DNA from: Labilibaculum sp. DW002
GTDB taxonomy: Bacteria; Bacteroidota; Bacteroidia; Bacteroidales; Marinifilaceae
Assembly: GCF_029029525.1 (NCBI RefSeq)
Contig: NZ_JAKJSC010000002.1
Span: forward strand, 1 to 64,000
Direction: 5' to 3'
Length of the DNA: 64,000 nt
Shown here: piece after piece, positions 45,911 to 54,944 of the stretch
Layout: the number at the start of each line of letters is the position of its first letter
Numbering within the stretch: the first letter of the stretch is position 1
Made by a program: the position numbers and the translations under genes
Notes under the pieces: generated by a model
Databases searched by the model: none
What the model saw: the letters and a program-made list of their open reading frames with translations, nothing else
What the model was told of the DNA's origin: nothing

Positions 45911-46501
45911 TTAAATCGTAACTGGTAGCTTGAATAGAATGGAAAACATTCGATCGAATATTAAAGGTAGTACTAAAACCAACAAGCTTGCCATTATAGT
46001 GAAGCCTGGTTTTTTATTTTCTGCTATAGGTAGAAGAGGTGTTGTTCCAATCCATAAAATTCGAATAAAATACAGCTCGCAAAGTAGACATATCTGATTT
46101 AGAAAGGAATAAGGGCTAAAAAGCTTGGCTATTCCGTGAAAAACACAGAATGCAGCACCGCTATAAATGATCAGTTGAAATATAATGTATGGCTTTATTG
46201 TGAGTTGGAAATTTGGAGCCAATAAAATGATGATTTTAGCAGCGAAAAAAAGACCAACAATTAAAGAGAAAAAAGAAACAAATAGCTGAGAAATACTAAC
46301 GCCAATACTTTTGGTGTGAATTAATACACCAAAAAATGAGATGATAGAACACGCCGCAATTAAAGGTATTGCAAAATAAAGGAATAATGACTTTACTGAT
46401 GTTTCTTCTTGCGCAATTGCATTCCATTCCTTTTTGGGAATGAAGAATAGGTTTATTAGCCTTGAAAAAGAATGTATAATAGTTTGTGAGCGATATTTCA
46501 T
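45911..46501 (-). CDS. Yip1-like multi-pass membrane protein A
   Basis: 196 residues from ATG at 46501 (MKYRSQTIIHSFSRLINLFF); this start lines up with that of the paralog next to it. A longer in-frame start would add 14 polar residues. A short amphipathic N-terminus with FFIPKKEWNAIAQEE is followed by five hydrophobic segments. The layout (W-x-x-I-A-x-E-E then helices) resembles Yip1-family proteins. The function is unknown; it is in the inner membrane. Paralogous with the gene at 46594-47166, 92 bases upstream. Confidence 0.75.
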   Translation of the reverse strand: MKYRSQTIIHSFSRLINLFFIPKKEWNAIAQEETSVKSLFLYFAIPLIAACSIISFFGVLIHTKSIGVSISQLFVSFFSLIVGLFFAAKIIILLAPNFQLTIKPYIIFQLIIYSGAAFCVFHGIAKLFSPYSFLNQICLLCELYFIRILWIGTTPLLPIAENKKPGFTIMASLLVLVLPLIFDRMFSILFKLPVTI

Positions 46502-46593
46502 TGTCTTTGTTTCTTCATTTTGATTAAGATCAAAATTAAGCAAGCTTTTTAAATATCAGGATGTTTTAGATGAATTTTATTTTGAACTTTTTA

Positions 46594-47166
46594 TTAAAAT
46601 CCTAAATAGCTAGCAATGCCAATAAAGAAAGCTCCTAAAACAGCATAAACAGATAGAAGTCCGATAAGGATAAAGGTGAAATAACCCGATTTTTTATCTT
46701 CGGGAATGTTTAGCATAGGGCCAATTCCTTTGTATAGTATGAAAAAACTAAACAGACCTAGGATGGTTAGATAGTTTATGCTAGGCAATAAAAATGCAAG
46801 TGAGTTAAATATAATTCCTGGAACAAAGGAGTATCCTACTAAGGTAAAAGCTTTAGTGAATCGTTCTTGTTTCGTTTCATAGTGAGCAAACTTTGCAATT
46901 AACAGTGTTGAAATGTAAAAGGATACTATGGAAAATAGAAAGGTTGCACTAGCAGAAAATAAATGCATTTGAATGTGTTGTGCAGGATTTTGCTCGAAGA
47001 GTTGATAGCCTAAAAAATTGCAAGTGCCCATTATTACTAATAATGGCAGTATAAGTTGAATGAAAATTTCTTTGGGTGTATATCTTTCTTGGGCAATTTG
47101 TTTCCATTCCTGTCCGGCTTGAATAAACAATTGAAATAGGTGTTTATAAGTACTATAAATTGTCAT
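46594..47166 (-). CDS. Yip1-like multi-pass membrane protein B
   Basis: 190 residues from ATG at 47166 (MTIYSTYKHLFQLFIQAGQE), chosen because it aligns with the start of the paralog; a start 20 codons earlier is less likely. The shared signature is WKQIAQERYTPKEIF against WNAIAQEETSVKSLF, and five hydrophobic segments follow, including FIQLILPLLVIMGTCNFLGY. Tandem duplication is likely. The function is unknown, as for its paralog. Confidence 0.75.
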   Translation of the reverse strand: MTIYSTYKHLFQLFIQAGQEWKQIAQERYTPKEIFIQLILPLLVIMGTCNFLGYQLFEQNPAQHIQMHLFSASATFLFSIVSFYISTLLIAKFAHYETKQERFTKAFTLVGYSFVPGIIFNSLAFLLPSINYLTILGLFSFFILYKGIGPMLNIPEDKKSGYFTFILIGLLSVYAVLGAFFIGIASYLGF

Positions 47167-47320
47167 ATTAAAAGGAGTTGTTGGTGAATTCAAAAAACTT
47201 AAAGTAATTTTGCTGTGTGTGTTCACATGCAGTTGTGTCTTATTGTAAGATAAACATTATCCGGATAAAGAAAAATTGATCTTATTTAGTTTTCTCTGAA
47301 TTCTTGTAAAATTACTCGAA

Positions 47321-48232
47321 ATGCAAAATAACTTATTAGTCGTACTTGGAGCTACCGCAACAGGAAAAACAAGCTTAGCTGTACATTTGGCAAAAGAATT
47401 TCAAGGCGAAATTATAAGTGCCGATTCACGCCAAATTTATAGAGGTATGGATTTGGGCACAGGAAAAGATATCGAGGAATATGTTGTTGATGGAATGCCA
47501 ATTCCATACCATTTAATCGATATTGCAGATGCGGGTTACAAGTATAATGTTTATGAGTTTCAGAGAGATTTTGTGAAGGCTTTTGAGCAGATTTCTGCTA
47601 AAAATAAAATGCCAGTTGTCTGTGGTGGAACGGGAATGTATTTGGAGGCGGCTTTAAAAGGATATAAGTTAATTGCAGTGCCAAAAGATCAAGAATTTCG
47701 TGACGAGTTAGAGGCAAAGTCATTGGACGAGTTAGGAGTCATTTTGCGTTCATATAAAGAAGTGCACAATAACTCTGATTTAGAAACGCAGAAGAGAGCG
47801 ATTCGTGCCATTGAGATCGAAAGATATTATGCATCCAATCCGCAAATTGAAATGGATTATCCGGAGTTGAATCCCTTGTTAATTGGTATTAAATTCGACC
47901 GTGAAGATCGAAGAAAAAGAATCTCTCAGCGTTTAAAGGAAAGATTAAATTCTGGAATGGTGGAAGAGGTTGAAGGACTAATTAAATCAGGTGTTTCTCC
48001 AGAGGATTTAATTTACTATGGCTTGGAATATAAATTTCTAACGCAATATGTGGTTGGCGATTTAACCTATGATGAGATGTTTTCAAGACTCGAAGTTGCT
48101 ATACATCAATTTGCTAAGCGACAAATGACATGGTTTCGAAAAATGGAACGAAGTGGCTCCAATATTCATTGGTTAGATGGATTTATGCCTTTAGAGGAGA
48201 AAATTCAAAAGGTAAAAGAGCTCATGCTTTAA
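47321..48232 (+). CDS. miaA: tRNA dimethylallyltransferase MiaA
   Basis: 303 residues. P-loop LVVLGATATGKTSLAVHLA, IISADSRQIYRGMDLGTGK, VPYHLIDIADAG-like IPYHLIDIADAG, PVVCGGTGMYLEAALKG, then the RRKRISQRLKERL and YGLEYKFLTQY C-terminal block with RQMTWFRKMERSG. It adds a dimethylallyl group to A37 of tRNAs that read UNN codons, improving decoding. Monocistronic with respect to visible neighbours. Confidence 0.96.
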   Translation: MQNNLLVVLGATATGKTSLAVHLAKEFQGEIISADSRQIYRGMDLGTGKDIEEYVVDGMPIPYHLIDIADAGYKYNVYEFQRDFVKAFEQISAKNKMPVVCGGTGMYLEAALKGYKLIAVPKDQEFRDELEAKSLDELGVILRSYKEVHNNSDLETQKRAIRAIEIERYYASNPQIEMDYPELNPLLIGIKFDREDRRKRISQRLKERLNSGMVEEVEGLIKSGVSPEDLIYYGLEYKFLTQYVVGDLTYDEMFSRLEVAIHQFAKRQMTWFRKMERSGSNIHWLDGFMPLEEKIQKVKELML

Positions 48233-48748
48233 ACGAAGTCCTTTTCGATTTCCGATATATCGACAGAGGTGTTTCTATCTGCTAAGCCAATTGAACGCGA
48301 TCTGCACAGGGATTTTCGCCGATGTAATGTTGTCTTATTCAATGAATTATTTGATTCCATTCTCTTAATGTAACTAGCTTTTTTTCTTTATTTTATCAGT
48401 TCCTTTAGTGTTTGCCAGGCAATGTTCTGGAAATGCGATATTGAAATCTGGTTTTTTGATAGTTTCTCTGAATTTTAGAATGAAAACCTACAAGATTTAA
48501 AATTTATCTATCGATATTCTAGAATAAAATGACTTTAGCAATCACAGCTTCTTTCTTATTTAAATTAGAATAGGCTATGATATTGCAACAGCAATAAAAG
48601 ACCTCAAAACAGAATGATCGTTTTACTCAATTAAGATATCGGAAGATTATTGGCTTTTAACAGGAGAATTGCATCTGACAACGAATAATTTTTAAGGAAT
48701 CTCAATTCTTTTCTACTTTACCTATATAATTTAGAAGTAAGTCAGTTC
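48233..48748. other. 516-base gap with possible decayed coding sequence
   Basis: No intact gene. In one frame, 48573-48695 reads GYDIATAIKDLKTE, a TGA, then SFYSIKISEDYWLLTGEL and a short tail ending in TAA. The YWLLTGE phrase is like the end of XRE-type helix-turn-helix repressors, so this may be a remnant. It is too short to assign. The rest shows no recognised element. Confidence 0.25.
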
Positions 48749-49813
48749 ATGAGTAACATAAAAAAAATATCTCGAAGTAGAATCGCATATCATATTTTGT
48801 TTTGGGTACTTGCGTTAACGTTTTGGTTATTTACCATGTTTGTGGCAAGTAGTTTTAAAAACATTGTAAAATTAGAGCCTGTTTTAATGACTTTGATTTT
48901 TAATCTTTGTTTTGCGGCTGCAGTCTATTTTAATCTGTTAGTGTTAATTCCACGTTTGTTTAAAAAACAACGATTTTTTCTGTATAGTGTTTCTCTTCTG
49001 ATAACAATTTCAATAGCTGCCTTTTTTATCGATTTCTTACTGGTTTATCCCTTGCAAAGCTTTGTTCAGGGAGAAGAGTATTTTCAAGAGTTGACCTTTT
49101 TTGTCTGGTTTAATTTTGCATTTTTCACTTTTATATATGTTGGGGTAACAAGTTTTTTATCCTTGATGCGGGAGCTATTTGTTCTCCAAAAAATATCATT
49201 TCAGTTAAAGGATATTGAAAGAGAAAAATTGGAGGCTGAGTTAAAGGCTCTTAAAGCACAAATAAATCCACATTTCTTATTCAACACCTTAAATAATATA
49301 TATTCGTTAACACTTGATAAGTCGGATAAAGCACCTAGTTTGGTATTAAAGTTGTCGGACTTAATGAGATATATTTTATATGATTGCAACGATCGTTTTG
49401 TTTTGTTAGAGAAGGAATTGGATTTTCTCAATAATTATCTTGATTTGCAAAGAATCCGATTGGATGATAAAATTCCAGTTCAGATGACTGTGAAAGGGAA
49501 TGCTAATAGCAGTATGATTGCACCCTTATTGTTTGAACCTTTAATAGAAAATGCATTTAAGCATGGCGCTTTTGGTAAAATGAATAATGGATTTGTGAAT
49601 ATTCTCTTTAATTTTGAGGATAAAGAGCGAATTGAACTGGTGATAGAGAACAGTTCTGAGTCAGATTGGAGTCAAGAGGACAAAAAGGACAGTGGAATAG
49701 GGATTAAAAATGTAATTCGTCGATTGGAATTGTTGTATCCTGAAAAACACAATCTTGAAATAGCAGAGGTTGACAACCTGTTTAAGGTTTCATTGAAAAT
49801 AGATTTATCCTAA
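48749..49813 (+). CDS. LytS-type sensor histidine kinase
   Basis: 354 residues. Four hydrophobic segments in the first about 150 residues (FWVLALTFWLFTMFVA; LIFNLCFAAAVYFNLLVLIP; LLITISIAAFFIDFLLVY; FNFAFFTFIYVGVTSFLS). A helical linker then leads to the His_kinase domain: LKAQINPHFLFNTLNNIYSL carries the phospho-accepting His, and PLIENAFKHGAFG is the N-box of the ATPase domain, with DSGIGIKNVIRRLELLYP. No extracellular sensor domain; the ligand may be in the membrane. It phosphorylates the LytTR regulator 15 bases downstream. Confidence 0.93.
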   Translation: MSNIKKISRSRIAYHILFWVLALTFWLFTMFVASSFKNIVKLEPVLMTLIFNLCFAAAVYFNLLVLIPRLFKKQRFFLYSVSLLITISIAAFFIDFLLVYPLQSFVQGEEYFQELTFFVWFNFAFFTFIYVGVTSFLSLMRELFVLQKISFQLKDIEREKLEAELKALKAQINPHFLFNTLNNIYSLTLDKSDKAPSLVLKLSDLMRYILYDCNDRFVLLEKELDFLNNYLDLQRIRLDDKIPVQMTVKGNANSSMIAPLLFEPLIENAFKHGAFGKMNNGFVNILFNFEDKERIELVIENSSESDWSQEDKKDSGIGIKNVIRRLELLYPEKHNLEIAEVDNLFKVSLKIDLS

Positions 49814-49827
49814 AGAAACTAAACTTT

Positions 49828-50532
49828 ATGAAGTTGAAATGTTTAATAGTTGATGATGAGCCTTTGGCGCAAAGGGTTTTGGAGAAATATGTCTCAGAAT
49901 TGCCAGGTCTTGAATTGATAGGGAAGTGTAGTGATGCAATTGAGGCGATGGAAGTTTTACAAGAAAATGAAGTTGATCTGATTTTTCTAGATATCAATAT
50001 GCCTCGTTTAAGCGGAATTAATTTTTTAAAAACATATAAAAATCCACCAATGGTGATAATAACAACGGCATATACCGAATATGCTTTAGAGAGTTATGAG
50101 CTGAATGTATTGGATTACCTTAAAAAGCCATTTTCGTTTGAACGTTTTTTACAATCGGTTCAGAAAGCAGAGGAAAAAATGAAAGGTACTCCGGAGCCTC
50201 AAGAAGCAGAAAAAGAGGAGCGAGAATATATTTTTGTTAAGGCAAATAAAAAAACAATTAATATAAATCTTGATTCCATTCTATATGTAGAGGCTTTGGG
50301 AGATTACGTGAAAATATTTACGATCGATGGGCATGTTGTGACTTATCAATCTTTGAAAGGAATAGAGCGTTTGTTGCCTTCGCAGAAATTTTATCGAATT
50401 CATAAATCGTATATTGTGTCTTTATCGAAAATTAAATCGATAGAAGGAAATATGGTTCATTTAGAAAAAGCTACTATTCCTATTGGAAATAACTACAAAC
50501 AAGGGTTTTTTCAAGTAATACACCCTGTTTAA
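49828..50532 (+). CDS. LytTR-family response regulator
   Basis: 234 residues. The receiver domain (about 1-120) has the acidic pair in LIVDDEPLAQRVLEKYV, the phosphorylated Asp in VDLIFLDINMPRLSGINFL, Thr in ITTAYTEYALESYELN and Lys in DYLKKPFSFERF. A short Glu/Lys linker joins a C-terminal LytTR DNA-binding domain (about 130-234; IFVKANKKTININLDSILYV, then YRIHKSYIVSLSKI). It is the partner of the kinase directly upstream. Its targets are not visible, although the lipoprotein gene 306 bases downstream is a candidate. Confidence 0.95.
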   Translation: MKLKCLIVDDEPLAQRVLEKYVSELPGLELIGKCSDAIEAMEVLQENEVDLIFLDINMPRLSGINFLKTYKNPPMVIITTAYTEYALESYELNVLDYLKKPFSFERFLQSVQKAEEKMKGTPEPQEAEKEEREYIFVKANKKTININLDSILYVEALGDYVKIFTIDGHVVTYQSLKGIERLLPSQKFYRIHKSYIVSLSKIKSIEGNMVHLEKATIPIGNNYKQGFFQVIHPV

Positions 50533-50838
50533 AATTATAATCAAGTTTGTTTTTCTGAAAGTGATTCGAAGCTTTGTGCTATTGGGTCACTTTCTTTATT
50601 TGCAGATAAATGAAGGTGAATGTTTTTCTTATCTGTTTGATTGGCAGGGCGAATCGGTATTGTGAAATTTGATGGCATGCATGGAGCTTACCCGAATAAT
50701 TTTCAACATGTTAAAAAGATTGGGAAGGCTTATGAATAAGGAGAAAGATATTGAATAAATCATGCTTGTAAATCGCTCTCTTTTTGTTAAATTTAGACCT
50801 GAAAAACTAGAATTTTAGATTTTAAAAATTAAAAATCC
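50533..50838. other. 306-base gap with a short coding-like remnant
   Basis: A hairpin-like GAAAGTGA ... TCACTTTC with a long loop near the 5' end could terminate the regulator gene. 50641-50739 is an open stretch reading FDGMHGAYPNNFQHVKKIGK and ending at TAA, with coding-like composition but no start; it may be the tail of a lost gene. I do not recognise it. No clear promoter seen. Confidence 0.3.
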
Positions 50839-51672
50839 ATGAAAAAACTAACTAATTGCCGTTATATCACATTTCTTTTGGTTGCCGTTTTTGCTTTGAA
50901 TTTTGTTGCGTGTAAGCCTGTTGATAAAAAGAAAGGTGAAGGACAAACAGAGAAGCCATTACTTAAAAAAGCGATTGCTAAAGAGGTAAAAGATGTGGTT
51001 TATCCACTTCCAACAACCTTCGAATTGACTTCAATGTTGAATAGAATTGGTGCTGACTATATTTTAGGCATTTCAAATTCTACTGAAAATGCAGATAAAT
51101 ATTTTACAGAAAAAGCCAGAGCTTTAAATCTTGGTATCTATAGTGCTGACCTAAGTTATGCAAGTACATATCACAGAAAGCAGGAGACTATGTTGTTTCT
51201 TAAAGCTTCTAAAAAAATTATCGATAATCTGGAGATTACTTCAGCTTTCAATGAGACATTAGTTAGCGATGTTGAAAAGAACTTGGATAATAAAGAAGAG
51301 CTTATTAAGCTTATCACAAATTCATTTTATGACACTTACGCTTTCTTAAACAAAAATGGTAAAGCAAACCTTTCTCTTTTTGTAGTTAGTGGTAGTTTCA
51401 TCGAAGGGCTTTATATTGCAACTCACATTTCTGAAAATACCTTTACTAATCCTGAAATTGTAAAAGTAATTTTCGATCAGAAAGCAATTCTAGAGAAGTT
51501 GCTAGATGTGTTAGCTCCAGAGGCTAAAGATGCTAATATTGCTTCTTTAATTGCTGATTTAACTGGTTTAAAAGCAAGCTACGATAAAATAGTAGATGGT
51601 AGCATGACAGAAGATCAATTGAATGAAATTTCTGCTAGTGTAGCAAAACTAAGAGAAGGTATCGTTCAGTAA
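50839..51672 (+). CDS. Hypothetical lipoprotein, 277 aa
   Basis: A lipoprotein signal with lipobox FVAC (Cys25). The rest is almost all alpha-helical, with no recognised family: VYPLPTTFELTSMLNRIGAD, LGISNSTENADKYFTEKA, then long helices ending LREGIVQ. There are no further Cys. A strong terminator follows. It may be regulated by the two-component pair upstream, but the gap of 306 bases gives no operon evidence. I cannot assign a function. Confidence 0.75.
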   Translation: MKKLTNCRYITFLLVAVFALNFVACKPVDKKKGEGQTEKPLLKKAIAKEVKDVVYPLPTTFELTSMLNRIGADYILGISNSTENADKYFTEKARALNLGIYSADLSYASTYHRKQETMLFLKASKKIIDNLEITSAFNETLVSDVEKNLDNKEELIKLITNSFYDTYAFLNKNGKANLSLFVVSGSFIEGLYIATHISENTFTNPEIVKVIFDQKAILEKLLDVLAPEAKDANIASLIADLTGLKASYDKIVDGSMTEDQLNEISASVAKLREGIVQ

Positions 51673-51692
51673 ATGATCCTTAAAAAATATCT

Positions 51693-51725
51693 AACTGCCT
51701 TTCGATTTCGAAAGGCAGTTTTTTT
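51693..51725 (+). terminator. Intrinsic terminator after the lipoprotein gene
   Basis: AACTGCCTTTCG, loop ATTT, CGAAAGGCAGTT and a T7 run. Confidence 0.92.
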
Positions 51726-51820
51726 ATGTCCATATCTCTTCTTTCTAATTCTTTATGTTTGGGAAATAAATTGTATTTTTAAATCATTCCGAAATAGGTA
51801 TACCAAAATTCCATAAGTAA

Positions 51821-54800
51821 ATGGGGGAATCGATTTTAAATGCGTTAATGCATCTGTTTGCGATTGTAGCAAATGCAAAAGAAGAGGGGGTTTCGCGAGA
51901 GGGAAGGGTGATTGTTGAAGGGTTTTTGAATCGCTATGTTAATTCTGAGCTTCAAGTAGAATATTTACGATTATTTGAGAACTATTCTGAATTCTATCGT
52001 CGAGAGATGGAGTATCAGGCATCTGTTCATGCCCAGCAGGCAAATATACTTTCTTTAACAGAAGCATCTAAAGTTTGTTCTAAGATTAAAGTAGAGCTCG
52101 TACAGGAAGAACGCTTGATTGTATTGATGCGCTTATTGGAATTCGTTTATGAGGATAAATTGGTAAGCGAAAATGAATTCGAATTCATAAGTATCGTTGC
52201 TGAAAATTTTAAAATACCACGTTCCGAATTTATTAATTGTCTCGCCTTTGTTTGGGGTGATACGCTCGATGAATACGATAAAAGCAAGTTTCTGATAATC
52301 GATAATAAGGTTACCGAGTGGTCCGAGAATTTATCGTGGTTCATGAAAAAGGATGTAAAGAAGAAGGAAAATGACTTCAAGCATCTTTTTTGTGAAAATT
52401 TGTATGGTAGACTTATCGTAATGTTCGCAGAAAGTGTGAATTTACTGGTTTTCAAGTACGAAGGTGAGCTTAATTTATATTTAGAAGGGAATAAAATAAA
52501 ACCAGATAGGACCTACCAATTAAGCAATGGATCAATAATTAAAGGGCCTAATATCAAGTCAATTTACTATACGGATATTGCTGGTAAATTTCTGAAAGAA
52601 GAATCTCAGGAAAAGATCATATTTTCAGCTAAGGATATTGAATTTAAATTTAGAAATTCTCATAATGGGATTCACAACTTCAACATCTCCGAGAAAAGTG
52701 GCCAACTAATTGGCATCATGGGTGGTAGTGGTGTAGGAAAATCAACACTATTAAACGTCCTTAATGGCAATTTACCTCTTAATAGCGGTGAAATCTTCAT
52801 CAACGATTTCGAAATTCACAGAAACAAGTCTGCTATTCAAGGATTAATTGGTTTTGTTCCTCAGGATGATCTTTTAATTGAAGAATTAACGGTCTTCCAG
52901 AATCTATACTATAACGCAAAGCTCTGTTTCAAAGAATTTACTGAGCATCAAATTTTAAAAACAGTTCACACTTTACTCCATGATTTAGCACTTTATGAGG
53001 CTAGAAATCTAAAAGTAGGTAATCCTCTAAATAAATTCATTAGCGGTGGACAACGTAAGCGTCTAAACATCGGTTTGGAGCTTATGCGTGAACCATCAAT
53101 TCTATTAGTTGACGAACCGACTTCGGGTCTTTCATCTACTGATTCAGAAATGATTATGAATCTTCTGAAGCAACAAACTTTAAAGGGAAAACTAGTTATT
53201 GCTAATATCCACCAGCCCTCATCGGAGATCTTTAAGATGTTCGATAAGCTATGGATTATGGATAAAGGTGGTTATCCGATTTATACAGGAAATCCGATTG
53301 ATTCAATTGTTTATTTTAAAACACAAAACTCACAAGTTAATGCCGCTGAAAGTGAATGTATCACCTGTGGTAATGTAAATCCTGAGCAAATTCTACAAAT
53401 TGTAGAAACTCGAAAAATTGATGAAAACGGTAAACCAACTCGTGAAAGAAGAATTCTTCCGGTTGAATGGTATGAAAAATACAAGGAGAATATTGAAGCT
53501 AACCATTTGCCATTGCGTGCCGATAAAAAATTACCTAAAAGTAATTTTAAAATACCAAGTAAAGTTAAGCAATTCTCGATTTTTTGGATTAGAAATTTAC
53601 TCTCAAAACTAACAAACAGGCAATACTTAATTATTAACCTGTTTGAAGCACCCTTGTTAGCCTTTATTCTTGGCTTTTTCACAAAATACACTTCAGCTGG
53701 CAACTATGTTTTTGGCGACAACAAGAACTATCCCGTTTTTCTATTTATGGCTGTCGTCGTTTCCATGTTTATAGGACTTAGTGTCAGCGCCGAGGAAATT
53801 ATTCGTGATAAAAAGATATTACAACGAGAGAAATTCCTGAATTTGTGTAGGATTAGTTATCTGGCATCTAAAATTATTTTCTTGTTTGTTTTATCAGCGA
53901 TACAATCCATTTCATTTGTGTTGATAGGCAATTACATTCTTGATATAGAAGGAATGACCCTTTCCTTTTGGCTCGTTCTGTTTACAACATCCTGTTATTC
54001 TAATATGGTTGGCCTAAATATTTCTTCCGGGTTAAATTCTGTAATTACAATTTATATCCTCATACCATTAATTCTGGTACCGCAACTTCTTTTGGGTGGT
54101 GCTATGATTAAATTTGATGATTTACATGGAGGAATTACTAATAAAACCTATGTCCCAATTATAGGTGATTTAATGACTACACGATGGGCTTACGAGGCTA
54201 TGGCTGTCACTCAATTTAAGGATAATGAATTCGAAAAACACTTCTTCGATTATGAAAAAGGTGTCAGTGATGCTGCCTTCACAAGCTCATTCTTAATTCC
54301 AAAAATTGAATCAATTCTTATTGATTGTGAAAGGAATATTGAATTCGAAAAAAACTCAGAAGAGACCAACGCTCAATTTCTGATGCTTCAAAATGAAATA
54401 GAAAGATTGGCTGAAGAAGCTGGTTTTAATGTATTTCCTGAAATTAAAGAATTGAATATTTATGATTTTAATTTAAATGTAGCAGAGAATACCAGACATT
54501 TTTTAGATAAAATAAAGTTGTATTACGTTGGTTTGGGAAGTGAATCGGGCTATAAGAAAGATTTTCAGTACTCAAGATTAGTTGACTCACTTGGACGTGA
54601 TGGTGTATATAATTTTAAGCAAAACTATTACAATCAAGCCTTGGCTGATTTGGTTTTAAACAGAACTGAAGTCAATAAAATGATTGAAGTCGATGAAAGG
54701 CTTGTTCAAAAGAAGGATCCAATATTCATGTACCCTGATTCCAGATTTGGGCGAGCTCATTTTTATGCACCCGTGAAACGAATTTGGAATTATTACATCG

Positions 54801-54940
54801 ACACCTATTGGTTTAATCTGATGATAATTTGGTTAGGAACAGCTCTTCTTTTTTTTACTTTGTGGTCTGATGTTCTTCGTAAAGTGATGAATTACATAGA
54901 GGGAATTAAACTCGTTAGACGAGAGAAGAAAAGAAAGTAA
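51821..54940 (+). CDS. ABCG-like ATPase/permease with TerB-like N-terminal domain
   Basis: 1039 residues. Residues about 1-140 are helical and TerB-like (IVANAKEEGVSREGRVIVEG; DKLVSENEFEFISIVAENF). A small beta region (about 205-265) comes next. The ABC ATPase (about 275-500) has Walker A GIMGGSGVGKSTLLNVLNG near 300, LVPQDD-like FVPQDDLLIEELTVFQNL, signature SGGQRKRLNIGLELM near 408 and Walker B ILLVDEPTSGL. A CITC motif near 512 follows. An ABC2-type membrane part with about six helices lies at about 600-775, and a last helix near 1000. It is an exporter or a lipid/polymer transporter; the substrate is unknown. Convergent with a DMT transporter, 4 bases apart. Confidence 0.85.
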   Translation: MGESILNALMHLFAIVANAKEEGVSREGRVIVEGFLNRYVNSELQVEYLRLFENYSEFYRREMEYQASVHAQQANILSLTEASKVCSKIKVELVQEERLIVLMRLLEFVYEDKLVSENEFEFISIVAENFKIPRSEFINCLAFVWGDTLDEYDKSKFLIIDNKVTEWSENLSWFMKKDVKKKENDFKHLFCENLYGRLIVMFAESVNLLVFKYEGELNLYLEGNKIKPDRTYQLSNGSIIKGPNIKSIYYTDIAGKFLKEESQEKIIFSAKDIEFKFRNSHNGIHNFNISEKSGQLIGIMGGSGVGKSTLLNVLNGNLPLNSGEIFINDFEIHRNKSAIQGLIGFVPQDDLLIEELTVFQNLYYNAKLCFKEFTEHQILKTVHTLLHDLALYEARNLKVGNPLNKFISGGQRKRLNIGLELMREPSILLVDEPTSGLSSTDSEMIMNLLKQQTLKGKLVIANIHQPSSEIFKMFDKLWIMDKGGYPIYTGNPIDSIVYFKTQNSQVNAAESECITCGNVNPEQILQIVETRKIDENGKPTRERRILPVEWYEKYKENIEANHLPLRADKKLPKSNFKIPSKVKQFSIFWIRNLLSKLTNRQYLIINLFEAPLLAFILGFFTKYTSAGNYVFGDNKNYPVFLFMAVVVSMFIGLSVSAEEIIRDKKILQREKFLNLCRISYLASKIIFLFVLSAIQSISFVLIGNYILDIEGMTLSFWLVLFTTSCYSNMVGLNISSGLNSVITIYILIPLILVPQLLLGGAMIKFDDLHGGITNKTYVPIIGDLMTTRWAYEAMAVTQFKDNEFEKHFFDYEKGVSDAAFTSSFLIPKIESILIDCERNIEFEKNSEETNAQFLMLQNEIERLAEEAGFNVFPEIKELNIYDFNLNVAENTRHFLDKIKLYYVGLGSESGYKKDFQYSRLVDSLGRDGVYNFKQNYYNQALADLVLNRTEVNKMIEVDERLVQKKDPIFMYPDSRFGRAHFYAPVKRIWNYYIDTYWFNLMIIWLGTALLFFTLWSDVLRKVMNYIEGIKLVRREKKRK

Positions 54941-54944
54941 TGCG

